Of a stretch of DNA of 64,000 nucleotides, positions 38,153 to 54,464 are shown piece after piece. A program made the position numbers and the translations under genes. Every line of letters starts with the position of its first letter. Position 1 is the first letter of the stretch. The notes below the pieces were generated by a model. It saw only the letters and a program-made list of their open reading frames with translations. It did not search any database and had not been told where the DNA came from. The stretch lies in contig CM049311.1 of NCBI GenBank assembly GCA_026874595.1, positions 5,681,676-5,745,675 of the forward strand, written 5' to 3'. Source of the DNA: Sipunculus nudus. Its lineage: Eukaryota > Annelida > Sipuncula > Golfingiida > Sipunculidae.

Positions 38153-38272
38153 GACCCCCCCCCCCCCCCCATCTCTCCAAATGCTCGAATCCACGAATTT
38201 TGTGGCGCATTATTGGGACACACAACGCTCAACTCAGCACAGTGTGTGTGCGTGGGGGGGGGGGGGGGGGGT
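38153..38272. repeat. poly-C and poly-G pair
   Basis: A C run at about 38154-38170 and a G run at about 38255-38271 form an inverted homopolymer pair about 85 bases apart. Another C run lies at 38657-38677. Confidence 0.8.
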
Positions 38273-38989
38273 TGTAGGATTCTGGCTTAATACGTTATGT
38301 CACGTTTATTTTGGCGTTACCGAGCATGCCCATAGAAATTATCTTTCCGATTTTCAGCCAAGGTTCGACAGTGGACTATTGATTTATCCATATTTGATTG
38401 ACAAATTTCAATGTAAAATTCAATGAAAGTACCGCGTCATTATAATTTTTTTGCATTTATAATGTCTATTTAGCTGGAGACACATACCACATTGCAGTTA
38501 TCGCATCCGTTGGTTAAATGCGATGAACGGACGGCCTCAAACAGCTAACATTACCTAAATTGTACCTTCAGACCAAGGTGTATGCCTTTAAACCTAAAAG
38601 ATTTTTCATGAAAAATATCTAAAAAATATATTTTAATTAAATTAATGGGGAACAACCCCCCCCCCCCCCCCCCCCCCAATGTGTTTGCGACTTATTTCCA
38701 CGGTCTGTTTTAATTTGATCAAGGGCATTCACTTCTACGTTTCCCTGTAAGATGCTGAGTGTTTTAGACACGGGGTGCCTTCTTACGGTAAAACCACAGT
38801 CACCTCATTAATATTCTTGTTTTGGGTTTGTGAGCGCACATGGCATGGTGGAATTGTGGCGTTCCAAATTATACGTCATAAAGTCGAACCTTTTGTGCGT
38901 TTGCCTGATGCGTCCATCGAAAAAAAATCGAACAGTGTTCAATATTTGTGATCAGCGGATCCATTGAACGCAGCTGATAATCGATGTCT

Positions 38990-39520
38990 GTCATTTGAAT
39001 AATATAATATAAGATGTATACACATGCTAAATTTCAGGCGGATCGGTCAGACAACTGCCGATGTGAGTGGTTTTTACCCCAGTCCTAAGAACTTAGCATG
39101 GATGTCTGCAGCGTTAAAATGATTATAGGTTGCGCCACATGTCATATATCTATTCAAGATGTAAATAGATTCAAAATTTCAGGCAGATAAGTAAAACCAC
39201 TGCCGAGATATGAGTGATTTTTACCCCAGACGAACAAACAGATGGACAACATGCAAAGAGTTGCAGGTGGCGCCACCAGTTTATTGTATGATCAAGAGCT
39301 ATGTTAGATCAATTCACATTCAAAATTTTGGGCAGACACGTCAAACCATTCCTGATATATTCGCATGGATCTCTGCAGCGTAAACATGATTGTAGGTGGC
39401 GCAATGTGTCATTGATCGAGAACTCTATCCGTGATGTTTAGACATGCAAAAATTCAGGTGGATAAATCCAACCAATGCAAAGATATGAGTGAAACGTCTA
39501 TGTAGGTGGCGCCACCTGTC
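38990..39520 (+). repeat. tandem repeat with GGTGGCGCCACC palindrome
   Basis: Four diverged units of about 110-140 bases with TTTCAGGCGGAT, GATATGAGTGATTTTTACCC, a GATTGTAGGTGGCGC segment and similar words. GGTGGCGCCACC is perfect at 39266-39277, and AGGTGGCGCCACCT at 39504-39517. Confidence 0.7.
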
Positions 39521-40139
39521 TTGCGCTGCCTGCTTTGACCGTTTATGATACATATAAGCACCAGATTGTGGTTCGTTGTCCGCTGAAAAAAAACGTGCGT
39601 ATGATGTGACAAGCAGCCAACCAGGTGCCAATGAACAAACACTCGACAGGCATCCTGGCTCCGCCCAGAGCTACGCTTCAAGCGCCGCTTGATGACAATT
39701 TATGGTCGAATTTTAATTGCTCCCTCTGCATTCTCGCATCATCGACCGATTCGATTATATCATTATGACTGTGTAAACGTAGCCATGTATCTGTTGTCTG
39801 CAGAACTGAAACCAGCCAGCGAGGTTTGCACTCAGCCTTTGTTGTTACGTTTCGTTTGAATTACAGCTCACAGGCCGGGCATCCTATGTGCAAACCACGT
39901 CTGGGCAGTTCTCTCTGTGCCTGTGGCCTGTTCAGACTGTTACCGGGGCGATGAGCTGTCACTCAAAACGAAATGAACAACATTGGCTCCGTGTATTCCG
40001 CGCTTGGCTGTGTCTTCCAGCACAAGGTCTCATCTGATTGGACAAAAATACAGTGCTCCCCTCTGGTGTAGCAATTCAGGATACGAGGTCATAACAAACA
40101 GCGCTTACGATATAAGTAGTAGGCCTATAGGTGAAGCGC

Positions 40140-40345
40140 TGTGTAAAGAGGGTAGTCAAACCACTCCAGAGATATGAGTGATTTTATCCCAAGGCAAATG
40201 AACAGACAGACGCTGTGTAAAAATGATTGTAGGTGGCCCAGTTTTGTGTACGCTATAAAGCTATCCAAGAGCTACACTCGTGCAATTATTCCAGCCTGAC
40301 TAGTCAAACGAGTCCCAAGATATGTGGGTTTATGTGTGAAAACAG
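40140..40345 (+). repeat. further units of the GGTGGCGC tandem repeat
   Basis: Two more units (AGATATGAGTGATTTTATCC, ATTGTAGGTGGCCC, GTCAAACGAGTCCCAAGATA), separated from the main array by about 620 bases of unrelated sequence, probably an insertion (39530-40140). Confidence 0.6.
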
Positions 40346-40770
40346 ACGCATAGATTGACGCTGTGCAGGGAGGAAAGGTCAGAGGTCAATCCAAAATGAG
40401 GGCGCAACAGTTCACATGTGACCCGATCATAATTCCGAGTTTCGTAATATTCCGTCCTGCGGTTACGGAGAAATTCTCCGGAAACCTATGCGGTGTTGCC
40501 ATGGGATCATAGCGTGTGTCATAACCGCACAAGGCAGCTTGGTTCAATATAATGTACTAATAACTCTGTAATATTCAGCACTTTCAGATGGACAACCAAA
40601 ATGTAATATTGCCCTTGTGGATCATATTATTCATAACACACTTAGATTTATTGTATTTTTTCTTCAAAACATAAACGTGCACATGACTGTAAAATGTTGA
40701 ATACTTATGAATATTAAGAACTGAAATTTTTAAGAATATTTAACAGTGCCCATTATACGGGCTCAATAAA

Positions 40771-40780
40771 GAAATATATA

Positions 40781-40846
<66 letters not shown>
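40771..40846. repeat. (TA)n microsatellite
   Basis: About 70 bases of TA. Confidence 0.9.
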
Positions 40847-41085
40847 AAGTTTGTAAAACACATTTCCGTCCTGTAGGGCTTGTTTATATTTCTTAAGGTG
40901 GAAATTAGTAGTTTTAAATTTTCAAAATTCTTTCAGTCTTTATTTAGTTGTTTTAAGTTCAGGATTTTAAGGTTACTCTTTTCGCTAATCAAAACTTTTC
41001 TCGCCAGAAATAAAATACTGCTCGAACATGAAAACGAACAAAGACACCTGTAATACACTATAGTTCAGAGACCCTTAACTAACCA

Positions 41086-41425
41086 ACCCTCATCCCCCTG
41101 AGCACTGCGACACATCGGCAACAGGACAACTTACCCCCGGACAATTACCTCCCCCCATCCGACAATTACCCCCAGCCATTAACCCCCGGACATTTACCTC
41201 CCGACAATACCTCCCCCCCCCACACAGACACACATACACACACACCAGACAACTTACCCCAACGACAATTACCCCATCGGTCAATTACCCCCAGGTGAGT
41301 TACTCGTCATGACATTATCCCCGGACAACTAAGTATTCCGCGGAAAATTACTCCCCCCTCCCCCCCCCCCCCCCCGCGAAAATAAACCCAAGCAACTACC
41401 CCCGAGACAATTACTCCCCCTGACA
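41086..41425. repeat. GGACAATTACCCCC minisatellite
   Basis: Irregular tandem units of about 14-20 bases built on (G)ACAATTACCCCC with variable C runs, interrupted by a CACACA tract and a poly-C run. The strand is strongly C-rich, and the opposite strand is G-rich with many GGGG runs. Confidence 0.75.
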
Positions 41426-42297
41426 ATCGTCTGGGGATATTTGTCCTAGAGTCTGAAAAGTGAATGCAAGCATGGCATCCAATCAGTACTGCTTTTCAGA
41501 ATTATGTAAAATTATAGTTATGGTAGGATTATATTTTTTATCAAGGCTATAACTAACAGTTGTATTATTTTAGTTAAATATCTTAACTGATATGATAAAA
41601 AATATCCAAATGTTAATATCTAAAAAAAATCAAAGTGAATATTAGTTCCATTTGCAAATTAATTACAAACATAAAAAGATATAGCACATAATTTAAAGTA
41701 AACATATTGTATCTACGTATTTTCAGCGACTATTAAGCATTATTCGTGGACTAAAATGTTTCGGAATAGATTTATTAACAACAGAAACACAAAAGAGGTT
41801 AGGTCGCAGGCCAGGTCACGGGTGACCAGAGTTCATGTCTCGGCAAAATGGCAGTGACAGTGATGTTCTTTTAGCTCCTATCTTCATGATACAATTCTGT
41901 TTAGATATTTCATGACCAGGACACTCCACAAGTATGTCAGCTGTGAAATAAAGGATATATAGGCAGAGTGAACATAGTTTAAGCTGCGCCTTTTCCTGAC
42001 TCTTTTTCTCGTTCGTTCTGGTATACCCAGAATGCTGCGCGAAATCACAAGACGATATTCAAGATGGAGTATGCAGCCCAGAGCACCCAGTGTGTTGTTC
42101 GCAGTCTTGCACCAAGGTAACAAGTAACTATCACAAGTAACATTCGTGTGCATTCAGTTACTGGGAATAAATTAATATAATTGTGTAACACCTTACATAA
42201 CACCAAATACGCTTATGCCAAATTAATATGACCAATATTTGAGAACTAAGATATTATCACATTTTGTTCACGAAAATAAACGGAAGTACACACAACG

Positions 42298-42697
42298 CGG
42301 TTTTCAGATCCGTGATTTTGATTGAAAGTGGGCTGAAAATCCTGTCTTTTATCCCCAGGATCCGATTTAAAGTCGGTCTGTAGCTCGCTTTGTATTTCAC
42401 GCAATATGCTTCTCCATACGTCACGGTTGACTTGACCCAACTAGAGTGGTTCCGAGTTGTAACAGGTCGCGCAATGCCGTCACAAATCTGATTTGGGAGC
42501 TGTCACGGGCGTACCTGTCGTGTGGCCGTGTGTGGTTGGTGTCCATGGTGCCGTTGCCCGGGTGATGCGTGCTACAGCCTATATAGTCCTTGTCCGAGGC
42601 GGTCCTCTCACATCACTCCAACCGTGTACATCGCACTACGGTTTGTGAGCAGTTCCGAAGGCGTCGGTTTTTGTAACGACTTTCAGCTAACGTCAAC
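42298..42697 (+). promoter_or_regulatory. promoter and 5' UTR of gene D
   Basis: Homologous over its whole length to the gene C promoter. It contains ATACGTCACGGTTGACTTG (42416-42434), GAGCTGTCACGG, GTACCTGTCGTGTGGCC, the CCATGG core (42543-42548) and a good TATA box, TATATAG, at 42580-42586, 118 bases before the start codon. The 5' UTR shares CTCACATCACTCCAACCGTG and a GTCGGTTTTTGT block with C. CGTCA is a half CRE site. Binding factors are inferred only. Confidence 0.75.
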
Positions 42698-46551
<3,854 letters not shown>

Positions 46552-46803
46552 TCCTCAGGAGTCTTAAAACACAAAAACATTCATTTTTTCTGGCTTTTGA
46601 TAAGAACTGGAATGTCAGACTACTGTCTTCTGCAAAACGTACAGACAGACATTTTCGAAAGCATACGTTGAATCCGTTTGTATTCGGCACAATCCAAACC
46701 CTCCGTTTGCTGTTGTGGTAAACTTGTTTATGATTACTTTGCTCTGTTCTTTCTTTATGTGAATTTGACGAACGTTTACGTTAATTCTCTCAAAACTGTT
46801 TAA

Positions 46804-46846
<43 letters not shown>

Positions 46847-46901
46847 CTGGCAAATGTTTTTGTTAGTTTTCCCTTGTATCTGCTATTTTTCAGTTTTTTC
46901 A

Positions 46902-46907
46902 AATAAA
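46902..46907 (+). terminator. AATAAA polyadenylation signal of gene D
   Basis: AATAAA lies about 350 bases after the stop. The 3' UTR contains a (TA)n tract at 46804-46844. Confidence 0.65.
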
Positions 46908-49900
46908 ACATTATTGAATCCGGATGAAATCAGTGTTCAAACCGTTAACACCCTATTTTAGCGTAGGAGTATTTCATTCATTAATTTAAATGCATTTTGA
47001 ACAATAATTTGCGCAGATATTCTGAGATAATAAAAAATAGTTATCTTAATTCAATAACAGACCCGTCATTTAATATGATGAATGTCATTTTCACATTGAA
47101 ATATTTCTTTTCACTTGTACAGGCATGTAATAGCCTACTAGTGCAGTAATAACCATTACAACTCCCCCCCCCCCCCCCCGTCCGCCCGGCCCCGAACCGC
47201 GGAACTCCGTTAACTCCCAAAATGTAAGCAATGAACAGAAATGACTGTTCCGGGGAATGAAATGAACCCGTACCATTATATATATAGGTAGTACAAGTCA
47301 ATGGATAACTAATATTGATCCAAACTCTATCCTTAGCCAAATTAACCTAATAACAACAGATCTCGTAATCGTGATCAGCACAAATCTTGTTACGAAGATA
47401 AAAAATCAGATTCTGTAACACTGGGCAGCATGAAATGTCTAGGGGAATGGATAAAGAAGTCATTTTTTTATAACAAATAATTATAATTTATTTTTAGAAC
47501 AATCCCAACATTACAATACACTAAATCAATACAATTACACAGTATAACAATAAAAATGTACAGTATCAGAGTGTCCGGATCCTAGGCTTTGATTTCTGGA
47601 TACCTACACTGTCACAGCTCAACAAGAGCTTTAACACCAATAATACACGTAAATATTAATAGTCCAAAGGCAAACTGGAGACAGTCCTAATCAAATCTGT
47701 ATTAAAGTCCGTTAAATATCTGACACCTGTAACATGATATTCTAATATTGAAGACAATTCTTATGATAACGGTTCAAAAACTACAAAGCCAATGATCAAC
47801 TTCTCAGTTTCCGCCAAAAACCACCATTTTTATGCAATATGAAAAACAAATTCCCCTCCCAATCAGCCCCCTTCCCTAGGTTTGGACGTCTCCTGTCGTA
47901 TGAAGGGATGGAAATCGTGCCACGCAATTTACGATTGAAGAACAACACTTAGACTGGCACAAGCGATACAACACAATACATAACTTCTGCTAACAGAGCC
48001 ACGAAGACTTGTATCTTATAGCAACGCACAACATAGTTATTGCTACCTGTCGGCAATCTGTAAAGCTAATTTACGGATCTCTATCCGACCAGCTGTATCG
48101 TTATTTTAAAGGACCGGCATGAGTTGCATCTTTTAGTGCATGGAATCGCGTTATACTATCGTAGCAACTTCATAACGCTAACGCCCTAAAACGCCGCTAT
48201 ACAAAACGTCAGCTTTACTCTTCACTTTCGGCGCCCGCCATCAAATTTAGTTATCTTTAACAATAGATTTTAGACAATGTTTTACAGTTATTTTCTATAT
48301 TTTCAATGTATGACTTTGGAGTGATTTTATCTTAAACCTGATGACAGACTGATATTGACCACATATGGGCAGCCGGCAGATAACAGTGGATAATACTGTG
48401 GAACTCGATTCTGGTCATATAAGTTACCTGAATAACACGTAAAAACTGGTTTAACAGTATAACAATATAGTGAAATCGACATATTCAGAATATTTTATAT
48501 AAAGAGTATTTTATATGCATAAACCCAGAAACGAGTAACCAAATTAGTTCATGACTGGTTATATTACCAATTGTTTTTTATGGTACTAAAAAACGGATTG
48601 CCCCTGATATCATAATGATTCGGACATCCACCTTCTTTTCAGTTACTACATTCGAAACATTTCCTCCGGATAGTCCTGACCTAAATTCTGTTTTTATCCG
48701 CTTACCTCATGGCCACGTATAACTAAAAATAATACTTTTCAACAGCATTCACTACGTATTAGCCATTTAAAATCAGTTCAGCTAAGGGGTTCGTTTTCGA
48801 TTGATTTCGAAAACCCGATGTGTAGTGAATGTTTCCTACCGCAACAATTGGGTGCACCTCATGATTTTACCGTTTTGATCCACGAAAAATAGGAGCGGGG
48901 AATCCGTGGAACGACTTTTCTTTTGTATGGCCCTACACATACACTTGACAAATGATTTATCTTATATAAAACCGGACAAAAACGGACACGTAAAATGCGG
49001 GACCGAAACGGGGAGAACGTGTCTCTAGCAGAAAACGGAATGGGGCTTTCAATATTTCCACAACGTAACAAATACCATAAAAGTAAGGTGCATGCATGTG
49101 ATCAACACAGCTTAGTCCCTTACAATAATTTTTTACATACAACTATAACAATTTATGTAGAATGAACTAAACTAAGTTTATTCAATAATTATGCATGCAT
49201 CAGATATGAATGACCTTCAATTTTTCTCATAGGAGCGTAATTGGCCTTTTTGATAACATAATTATATTACTTTAAATGTATAATCAAATTCCGTATATGA
49301 GTTTTTTAATGAATACTCTCACTACTTTTTTAGTAATTCACATAGATTTTATACTTAAGTTTTTTACCATGTGAACAAAGCGAAGCCTAATGTGCTTCGG
49401 TAACTATATTATTTGCAACAGTTTACAAATTCCATGTGTCGTTAATCTTGTTGAGACATGTTAATCAATCTTTCCAAAGGCGGTTCTCCGACCGCGACCA
49501 GACTCGAACTCGCAATCTCCTAATCCGAAGTCAGACGCCTTATCCATTAGGCCACGGTGCCATCAAATTCAATATTAGACTCTACTGGTGATAACGACAA
49601 TATTTCTTGGTGCTGTAGCGCGTTCAAGGTGTCTGTCCACGAGTGCCGCACGACTGTTATTATTTTATTTACTTGTATATATTTTTTATCATTTTTTAAT
49701 TATTCTAGGGTGCACAAACAGGCCCCATAACTCGGATAGTCAGCTGAGCTAATACAAAAGAACTATCATTATTTTTAACATATACTTTGGCAAGCTGATA
49801 AAAATGCCTCCGGAGAAGGAACGTCACGTGTTACATAAGTTGTTATGAACATATTGATCAGCAACGACTCAAGTCTGTTTAATCTTTATTGAGCCCACAC

Positions 49901-50500
49901 GGCGCTTGATGTGATGGTACTATCATTTAGATATGATAGGACACATTCTGAGCTGTCCAGTGACCTCTGTTTGATATACGTAGCTGCGTCTAGACACCTC
50001 ACTCTTGACCGCTCCACATAATAAATGTGGTCTCACAGTGTACCGGCTGTGAATGTAGGCCAAACAAAAATATTAACTCTCTACAAATTCGAAAATAGTA
50101 TTTTTCTCGGATCAAGTTTTCTTCTTTGGCAAAATGAGGACAAGGTTTCATTATGTTGCTAATTTGTGCTATGGTGCAAATACTCTAAAGGAATCTCAGA
50201 GGCATGGAAAATGGACTGATATTAGTATTGATCATATAAACTGTTTCAAGAACTGAAGCAAATTTTTGTTTTCTCTCCGCAAACTGACATCTTTCCGTGT
50301 TTAGGGGCTTCACTGGTAAAGAAAAATATTCTCTTGCTCACACCATAAGTTTTGTTCGAAGAGTCCTCAGAACAATAATTTGTTTTATGTGGCCTAAAAA
50401 AGAGCCGACCAACGGCTTGTAACCTTTGTGCGACATGCTGCACTCTACCCAACGTTCACGCAGGTAAACTGGTCAGCGCTGAGCCCCGTGAAGGCCCAAA
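46908..50500. other. intergenic between gene D and the sulfotransferase
   Basis: Apart from the tRNA-Arg-like sequence and a poly-C run at about 47163-47179, I see no gene or clear repeat. Confidence 0.6.
49489..49561 (-). pseudogene. tRNA-Arg(UCG)-like sequence, probably decayed
   Basis: Read on the minus strand, this 73-base stretch has the layout of tRNA-Arg: a perfect A box (TGGCCTAATGG), anticodon loop CTTCGGA giving anticodon UCG, and a B box GTTCGAGTC. The acceptor arms GGCACCG and CGCGGTC pair at only five of seven positions, with A-G and C-C mismatches in the middle. The T stem has a G-G mismatch and the anticodon stem relies on wobble. A functional tRNA is unlikely; a pseudogene or the head of a tRNA-derived SINE fits better. 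A structure-aware tRNA scan would decide. Confidence 0.6.
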
Positions 50501-52913
50501 ATGTCATCAACACAGTCTCCTCTGGTTCTTCCATATGACGTACCTGGAAGCTATTTTGGAAATGGCATCCGATATTTCGACGAGGCGAGCCCGGAAATCC
50601 TTCAGAAGATCAAAGAATTTCCATTACATGACGGGGATGTCTTCCTATGTGGATACCTGCGATCAGGTAAATCTTTTCTCCAAGCATCCTAGTAGTAGTA
50701 GAGTTTTTGGGCGTGTTCGTGGTCCAAAAAGCGTTAAAAATTACCAATGCACTTCCCCGTGCCACAAAACTCTCTCTAATTATAGCTGCCCGCCTTGATG
50801 CTGTCCTCGAAGAAATTTTGTGTCCCTTTCGCCCTTTCGAGCACTGACAGGTTTATTTCTCCCTGTTTCTCGAAACCGCGAATGGGGGCTACCATTTTTT
50901 GGTACACACTAAAACCCGGAAGTCGAATGCCGCATGTCGTAATTATGAGGATACCGCTTGTTAATGAGAGGTAGTTCAGTGCACTGAATTTAAAAGAAAT
51001 AATTAGAGTGTGCAGCGATACACCGATACACCGATAAATGCAAGTGAATCCATACGATAATTGAAGAATTCTGGCAAGAATCGTTAAGATAGCAGAAAGC
51101 TATGACACGAATTGGTATCAAAATAATTATTCGTAATACTTTAATCCTTACTGCACGAAATACATGGCTTCAGGGGTATTTTGTGTCCATCAGATAAAGT
51201 TGGTAATGTCAACATACAAAGTGTTTTCTGGCTTTATCCTCCTCATCATTTATATTCACTTGTTAGGCTGCTATTTTATACTGTCGTTTAAACATAGCTA
51301 ATCGTATGATAAAAATTATATATTCCCCACAAATCATTTCACCGATGGACACTACTGAGTATGAATGTTGCAGGCCGAAAAACATCCTCACACATACCAT
51401 CACACTCAAACATTTATATATATGGAGGTGGTCGTATTATTGAAATTCTAAGTTACCTTTCATTTATTCGGTACCTAGTAAAGTGGTCGTTATTATGAGG
51501 TCGTCCTAGTTGTGGGTGGGTAACAAGTCTGGGTTCAGCCGTCGAAGGCGGGGTTATTTATATATAAACTAATGCTCATCAGGGAAGGATATAGGCACCA
51601 GGGATGGCTTGTTAATCATTGATTTTATTGAGCCTACCAATTAGAGTTCAACATATCCAAGGAGACACTGCTGGAGACCTCTTGACTCGATCAAACCATG
51701 CAATGGCGGTCATGGCCAGTGCAAAGCATGCCTTTTTGTCAGTTTCAGCTGCTGAACATACGCAGTTAACGACAGGAGTGCGGGGTTATTCTGTGTCAGT
51801 CAGAATCACCCAAGTTAGTTCTGTGTGTGCATACAGTTCATATAATATGCTGTCGTTATGTCGGGGACAAAAAGGGTTTTCACTGATGGTATAGCCATGT
51901 GTCCTCTGGCACTCGTTTTATACCTTTCCTATTCATTACCGTCTTCTTACTATCAAGTCTGTGACGTAACGAATTCACAGACCTGGCATCTATATCATTA
52001 ATAATGAATAATAGTAAATGCGCGGTCCTGTCACTTAGTAGTGTTCATCACTCTGTAGAATAAAGAGATACATTAGTATTATAGTGATATTATCATGGCC
52101 TGCGCCTGTTAATTAATCGTGATTAAATTATTATCTATCATTCTTTTTTTCTCATCACTGATGAAAATCAAATAAATAATAATATTTACTTTTATCTGTG
52201 CAGGTAACATGTGGACGAAGACAATAATCGATGCAATTTACCAACAAGATGATTTGGAAACCTACAAAAATACCACGCCATCACAACTAGATAATCAACT
52301 GGACTTTAACTTCCACGGCTCATCCAGTCTGCCCCGACCTTGTCTGTTTTGGTGCCATCTGCAGTACAACAAACTCCCCAGTGATGTCCAGAGGAAACAC
52401 ACTAAAATCGTCTATGTCCTGAGGGATCCTAAAGATGTGGCAGTATCTTACTACCACTTACACCAGGGGGCGCTACCTTTGGGTCCTTGGAAAGGTAACT
52501 GGGAAGTTTTTCTGGATGCTTTTCTTGAAGGCTCCGTATTATACGGCAGTTGGTTCGATCATGTGAAGAGCTTTATTAATCATCGCACGGATTCAAACAT
52601 GTTATTTGTGAAATACGACGATTTAAAAAAGGACACTAAGCATTGGATAACCAAGATTGCCGAATTCTTGGGAAAGCCATTAGATAAGACAAAGGTCGAT
52701 AAGATAGCGGAGATCGTGGATTTTAAAAGCATGAAGGCAAATCCACACCTGGATCAAAGCAATTGGGTCCCCTTACAACCTGGCCACACTTTCTTAAGGA
52801 AAGGCGTGATTGGCGACTATGAATCCCATTTCACAGATCAACAATTCCAGAGGGTTCGGGCAGAGTTAGAAGTTCTACGCAGGGAAACGGGATTTGAAGA
52901 TTATTTGAATTAG
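50501..52913 (+). CDS. cytosolic sulfotransferase (SULT family), 2 exons, 291 aa
   Basis: Soluble PAPS-dependent sulfotransferase, which moves sulfate from PAPS to hydroxyl or amino groups of small molecules; the substrate cannot be predicted. Exons are 50501-50666 and 52204-52913, with a GT-AG intron of 1537 bases splitting a glycine codon. Length equals the family norm (about 290). The 3'-phosphate-binding motif YVLRDPKDVAVSYYH (Arg129, Ser137), the catalytic-position His107 and the C-terminal RKGVIGD motif (Arg254, Lys255, Gly256) are present. The 5'-phosphosulfate loop, usually YPKSGTTW, reads YLRSGNMW: the invariant lysine is Arg54 and both threonines are lost. The usual KTHLP around the histidine reads WCHLQ. 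It is either a functionally shifted enzyme or one losing activity. The frame is fully open, so it is probably expressed. There is no membrane segment. The start was chosen from AAAATG context and family length. Confidence 0.88.
51420..51562. mobile_element. degraded relative of the pogo-like element in the sulfotransferase intron
   Basis: It contains GGTGGTCGTATTATT, AAAGTGGTCGTTATTATGAGG and a GGCGGGGTT end followed by TA repeats. These match the subterminal repeats and right end of the 28351-29554 element. The outer TIR bases are lost. No coding capacity remains. Confidence 0.5.
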
Positions 52914-53213
52914 ATTTCCCCCGTCACATCACGGCCAAGGTTCTGTTTTAGTCGAGGAGACAGACTTAATTGATATAACTGGACCAATTTGACCTATTGT
53001 TTGTCTTGTAATTAGTCAACCCGGAAAGTACAATGCAACGGCCGTTCATAAAACAATATCCTTGTATACAGCCGATAATCTTAACATTATCATCTGAGTG
53101 ATGAGTGAAATCACAATGACAACTTGCGAATCTACACACCAATTTCGAATTCCATCTTTGTTGTGAACGCCCTCAAAACAAAGCTTTTTCTCGTATAACC
53201 CATGTTGTCAGAA

Positions 53214-53219
53214 ATTAAA
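53214..53219 (+). terminator. possible ATTAAA signal of the sulfotransferase gene
   Basis: ATTAAA lies about 300 bases after the stop. It is a common variant of the polyadenylation hexamer, but nothing else confirms it. Confidence 0.3.
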
Positions 53220-53659
53220 CACACGTTTACTGAGACTTGGCTATACGTGGAGTTATAAATGAACAGTTGATAGCATTAGAAAGTGACTCATTTAACGGTT
53301 GGTCTGGTTTATTACAAGTGACACAATTCTTGTTAGCACTCTGGCATTGTCAAACATGATGAAAATAGTCGGGTTTTTTTACATATAGATTTTGAGTTCC
53401 GTTTTCATTGTAGCTATAGTCCAGCCATTCTTATGTCCTAGTGAACTCTCTTACCTCACAAAGGCAACACTGACGCTAAATTTCTCACTCTTTACCTGTT
53501 CCATCTGTTGGCTACAATACCTAACTTTTCATAGTATATTGTATATCTAGGTGACCCGGCATTCATACATCTGCATGGAAAAGGATTTTGGTTTTTTTTT
53601 TTTTAATTTTTATATTGTTTATTAAAAATCAAGTTATATACAACTAAATATACTTATGG

Positions 53660-53696
53660 ACAGTATATATATATATGTATGTATATATATATATAT

Positions 53697-53750
<54 letters not shown>

Positions 53751-53834
53751 ACTTTATTAACATTCATTCAAAATATAGATGCATGTACACAGTTATATAA
53801 ATTTACATACACGTCCTATAGTGCTATATATATA

Positions 53835-53916
<82 letters not shown>
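53660..53916. repeat. long (TA)n tracts downstream of the sulfotransferase
   Basis: Two TA tracts (about 53660-53750 and 53823-53916). The Tyr-Ile repeat open frame here is not a gene. Confidence 0.9.
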
Positions 53917-54289
53917 CCAAGATATACCTAAATCTGATCTATAGAGTCCTGAGCAAAAAAAAAATCCTCCTTACAATCAAAATAAATATGTTTAAATCAT
54001 AACCCTGCCTCAAGCCTCCTGCTGAAAATACCTGAAAAGGCAACTATATTCATACATGTACATAAACATACACAAGCAGTATACATGTAATTATATGCAT
54101 ACAGCAAAATACACGAACTTCTATCGAGCATACTCTAAAAATTAATGTACACGGTTAACATTATACATACTGTGATTTAAATATGTCAAACAAATGCTAA
54201 ACATGACCCATAATTGATCAAAAACCAAAAAAAAAAAAACAAAACAAAAAACAGAACTTAAATTATCTAGGTGTGAGATATGTCCCACC

Positions 54290-54426
54290 TCTGCAAAAAA
54301 TAAGAACAATTATCAACTTTAACAAGACTCGTTAGTAACACAAACCCCCTATATGAGATGAAACTCAATTATTATCAATGTGTGATCCAGCCCGCCTCTC
54401 ATAAAAAGTAATTAAATAAATGCATC

Positions 54427-54464
<38 letters not shown>

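Larger units (their letters stand above)
33804..42297. other. intergenic between genes C and D
   Basis: No gene is recognised. It contains the dispersed repeat, the inverted ERE tandem array, poly-C/G runs, the GGTGGCGC tandem repeat, a (TA)n tract and the ACAATTACCCCC minisatellite. A short frame beginning ATGGCTGCC at 37726 has a good start context but no recognisable continuation. Confidence 0.6.

Noticed and set aside
53679-54002. Tyr-Ile repeat protein
   Set aside because: Translation of (TA)n. The same holds for frames at 57201-57542, 58534-58752 and 58613-58849.
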